DNA of 64,000 bases, taken from JAITVB01 sp031553805 (lineage in GTDB: Bacteria > Bacteroidota > Bacteroidia > Bacteroidales > Rikenellaceae). The DNA lies in the NCBI GenBank assembly GCA_031553805.1, contig JAVBLC010000005.1:338040-402039 (forward strand), in the 5' to 3' direction. The notes beneath the pieces were generated by a model that was not told where the DNA came from, searched no databases, and saw nothing but the letters and a program-made list of their open reading frames with translations. Position 1 is the stretch's first letter. Every line of letters starts with the position of its first letter. The position numbers and the translations under genes are program-made. Below, piece after piece: positions 62,752-64,000 of the stretch.

Positions 62752-63255
62752 TTATCGGTTGGTTTTATCTGCTGCTTCAGGATTTATCCGGTATGAATTG
62801 ACTGGCTTGTAGTTTTCGAGTTCCGACAGCTCCAAACCGTAGAAACGGGCGATCTCGGCTTTTTCGCTATCATTGCCTCGCTCCATAACCCTGCCTATTA
62901 CCCATTCTTTCCGATAGCCCCATTCGATACTGTCGAAATCCACATCCCAGAAAAGAATCTTGCTGATATCAGGCCGACCGGGATAGAGTTTATTTTCCGC
63001 GCGGCGCTTGTATTCGTCATAGTCATACTGCGTTTGCAGCATGGCCAGGAAACCATCTTCGTACCCGAATTCTTTGTCCAGCTTATATGACAACTCAATC
63101 GTAATTGGCCGCCTGCCATTAATTACGGCATTAAGATTCTGGGAGTGCTCTCCGATCATTGCGGCAAAAGACCGTTGACTCGTCCCGCGTTTTTTAAGTT
63201 CGCGGTCGATGATACGACCAGGAGAGATTCCCTTATATAGTTCAATGTTTATCAT
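62752..63255 (-). CDS. HTH antitoxin with DUF6922-like C-terminal part
   Basis: A 167-residue protein encoded just upstream of the AbiEii-like toxin. Residues 5-70 form an XRE/HigA-like helix-turn-helix (SPGRIIDRELKKRGTSQRSF, AAMIGEHSQNLNAVINGRRP, LSYKLDKEFG). The C-terminal part (ISKILFWDVDFDSIEWGYRK, EWVIGRVMERGNDSEKAEIA) fits the DUF6922-type domain often paired with AbiEii toxins in Bacteroidetes. Probably neutralises the toxin and represses the operon. The ATG at 63255 is chosen; the upstream open stretch is AT-rich and hydrophobic and looks noncoding. Confidence 0.85.
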   Translation of the reverse strand: MINIELYKGISPGRIIDRELKKRGTSQRSFAAMIGEHSQNLNAVINGRRPITIELSYKLDKEFGYEDGFLAMLQTQYDYDEYKRRAENKLYPGRPDISKILFWDVDFDSIEWGYRKEWVIGRVMERGNDSEKAEIARFYGLELSELENYKPVNSYRINPEAADKTNR

Positions 63256-63378
63256 GTAAAGTAAATCTATGATGCAAATATACACAATGCAAACGAAATT
63301 GATTGCATTTTTATTGTTTTTTTCAAACCCACAAGATACCATGAATAAAAATAAGCTATCCGATGTCTTCGTACAGTT

Positions 63379-63534
63379 CAACTGGTCACATATTGTGATC
63401 TGTTGGAGAAGATTATAAACCGTTACAATTTGTAACGGTTTGAGAGTTACAGGTCGAAAAGCAACCGGTGACTGATTGTCACCGGTTGAATCTTCCGACG
63501 CAAAAAAAGAACCCGTGACAAGATGTCACGGGTT
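63379..63534. repeat. Four regularly spaced short palindromes with GTNAC-N5-GTNAC cores
   Basis: Palindromes at 63379-63405 (centre 63392, GTCACATATTGTGAT), 63417-63441 (centre 63429, GTTACAATTTGTAAC), 63462-63488 (centre 63475, GTGACTGATTGTCAC) and 63510-63534 (centre 63522, GTGACAAGATGTCAC). The last three have perfect arms of 11 bp, and their centres lie 46-47 bases apart. A fifth core is at 62004-62018 after the integrase. They lie between the antitoxin start and the VOC gene stop. They could be operators, recombination sites or stacked terminators; function is not known. Confidence 0.6.
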
Positions 63535-63622
63535 GAAAATGAAGGCAATCGTCTTTATGTACTTTATCTATTTTACCTTCTTTGCGATATAAAACACATA
63601 TCCGTAGAACTCTTTATACCGC

Positions 63623-64000
63623 TTACTTTTTCGGCTTTGTGTAATCGACCATCCAGTTGATACCGAATTTGTCGGTCCACATTCCGTACAGCTCGGCCCA
63701 GAAGGTTTTGCCGAGCGGCATGATGACTTTGCCTCCGGCGGAGAGGCCTTTGTAGATCCGTTCGGCCTCCTCGGGGGAGGACGCGTTGACCATAATCGAG
63801 AAATTGTTGCCCGGGGAGAGTTTCGGGGCGCCGAGCGATTCGGGGGAGTCGCTGCCCATGAGGATCGTTTCCTTGCTGATCGGCAGGGCGATGTGCATGA
63901 TCTTGTTCTTCTCCGCATCGGGAATGGGGCCTTCCGCCGCGGGCATCTCGCCGAAGCGGCCCACGTAGGAAAATTCGCCGCCGAAGACGGAGCGGTAGAA
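63623..64000 (-). CDS. VOC (glyoxalase/PhnB-like) family protein, 5' end cut off by window
   Basis: The frame runs in from the right edge (FYRSVFGGEFSYV...) to a stop at 63623, giving 125 residues. FYRSVFGGEF and RFGEMPAAEGPIPDAEKNKI are typical of the PhnB-like VOC subgroup. LGAPKLSPGNNFSIMVNASS and AERIYKGLSAGGKVIMPLGK followed by FWAELYGMWTDKFGINWMVD match its C-terminal half, where the metal-site Glu usually lies. The reaction is unknown; many such proteins are uncharacterised. It appears to be normal chromosomal sequence beyond the tRNA-Phe island. Confidence 0.88.
   Translation of the reverse strand, partial: FYRSVFGGEFSYVGRFGEMPAAEGPIPDAEKNKIMHIALPISKETILMGSDSPESLGAPKLSPGNNFSIMVNASSPEEAERIYKGLSAGGKVIMPLGKTFWAELYGMWTDKFGINWMVDYTKPKK

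Noticed and set aside
63379..63534. A small CRISPR array
   Set aside because: The spacing of about 46 bases is regular, but the repeats are not identical to each other, the conserved part is a palindrome with variable arms, and no cas gene is present.

Overview
The window reads as chromosomal DNA of an anaerobic Bacteroidetes, most likely order Bacteroidales. A GC-rich Rikenellaceae/Alistipes-like genome is my best guess, inferred from gene content and base composition rather than a search. The signs are a SusC/SusD pair, a six-bladed beta-propeller lipoprotein, DUF1573, DUF5683 and DUF4369/TlpA-type proteins, type III glutamine synthetase, LL-diaminopimelate aminotransferase, both Na+-NQR and Rnf, an anaerobic sulfatase maturase and HydG. 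Promoter-like boxes fit the Bacteroidetes TAnnTTTG pattern, and Shine-Dalgarno sequences are mostly absent.

Layout. 1-6.2 kb: a HAD phosphatase fragment, a YhcH-family protein, a small ferredoxin, hydG, a HAD lipoprotein, and a trigger-factor-like protein translationally coupled to a radical-SAM sulfatase maturase. 6.4-13.7 kb: a beta-propeller lipoprotein, susD, susC and a GntR-type regulator; the regulator-susC gap carries a perfect 17-bp inverted repeat 187 bp apart, a candidate invertible or looped control element. 14-23.6 kb: a TlpA-like thioredoxin lipoprotein, a START-like protein, two small hypotheticals, an AsmA-like protein, a DUF1573 protein and the NfnAB pair. 24.2-30.4 kb: an overlapping purF-carA-carB operon. 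30.6-38.5 kb: an amino-acid/nitrogen cluster with two dapL paralogues flanking dapF and a GNAT gene, then asnA, a type III glutamine synthetase and a frameshifted, truncated gltB remnant. 38.5-44.5 kb: nqrABCDEF. 45.6-49.6 kb: parA, parB, a DUF5683 protein and a LysM lytic transglycosylase. 49.9-52.5 kb: xseA and xseB separated by an esterase. 52.9-60.3 kb: nadE, rseC and rnfBCDGEA. 60.4-63.6 kb: tRNA-Phe with an adjacent tyrosine integrase, an AbiEii-like toxin with its HTH antitoxin, and a set of short palindromes. 63.6-64 kb: a VOC-family fragment.

The energy genes form a coherent theme. HydG builds the H-cluster of [FeFe]-hydrogenase, NfnAB couples NADH, NADPH and ferredoxin, Rnf couples ferredoxin to NAD, and NQR couples NADH to quinone. 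The nitrogen genes make asparagine, glutamine, carbamoyl phosphate, phosphoribosylamine and diaminopimelate. The local glutamate synthase gene has decayed.

Three intergenic islands (about 23.7-24.2, 44.6-45.5 and 52.5-52.9 kb) are mosaics of the same short repeats. They include palindromic elements whose cores are conserved between copies while the long self-complementary arms differ in sequence. No rRNA operon, CRISPR array or complete transposon was seen.
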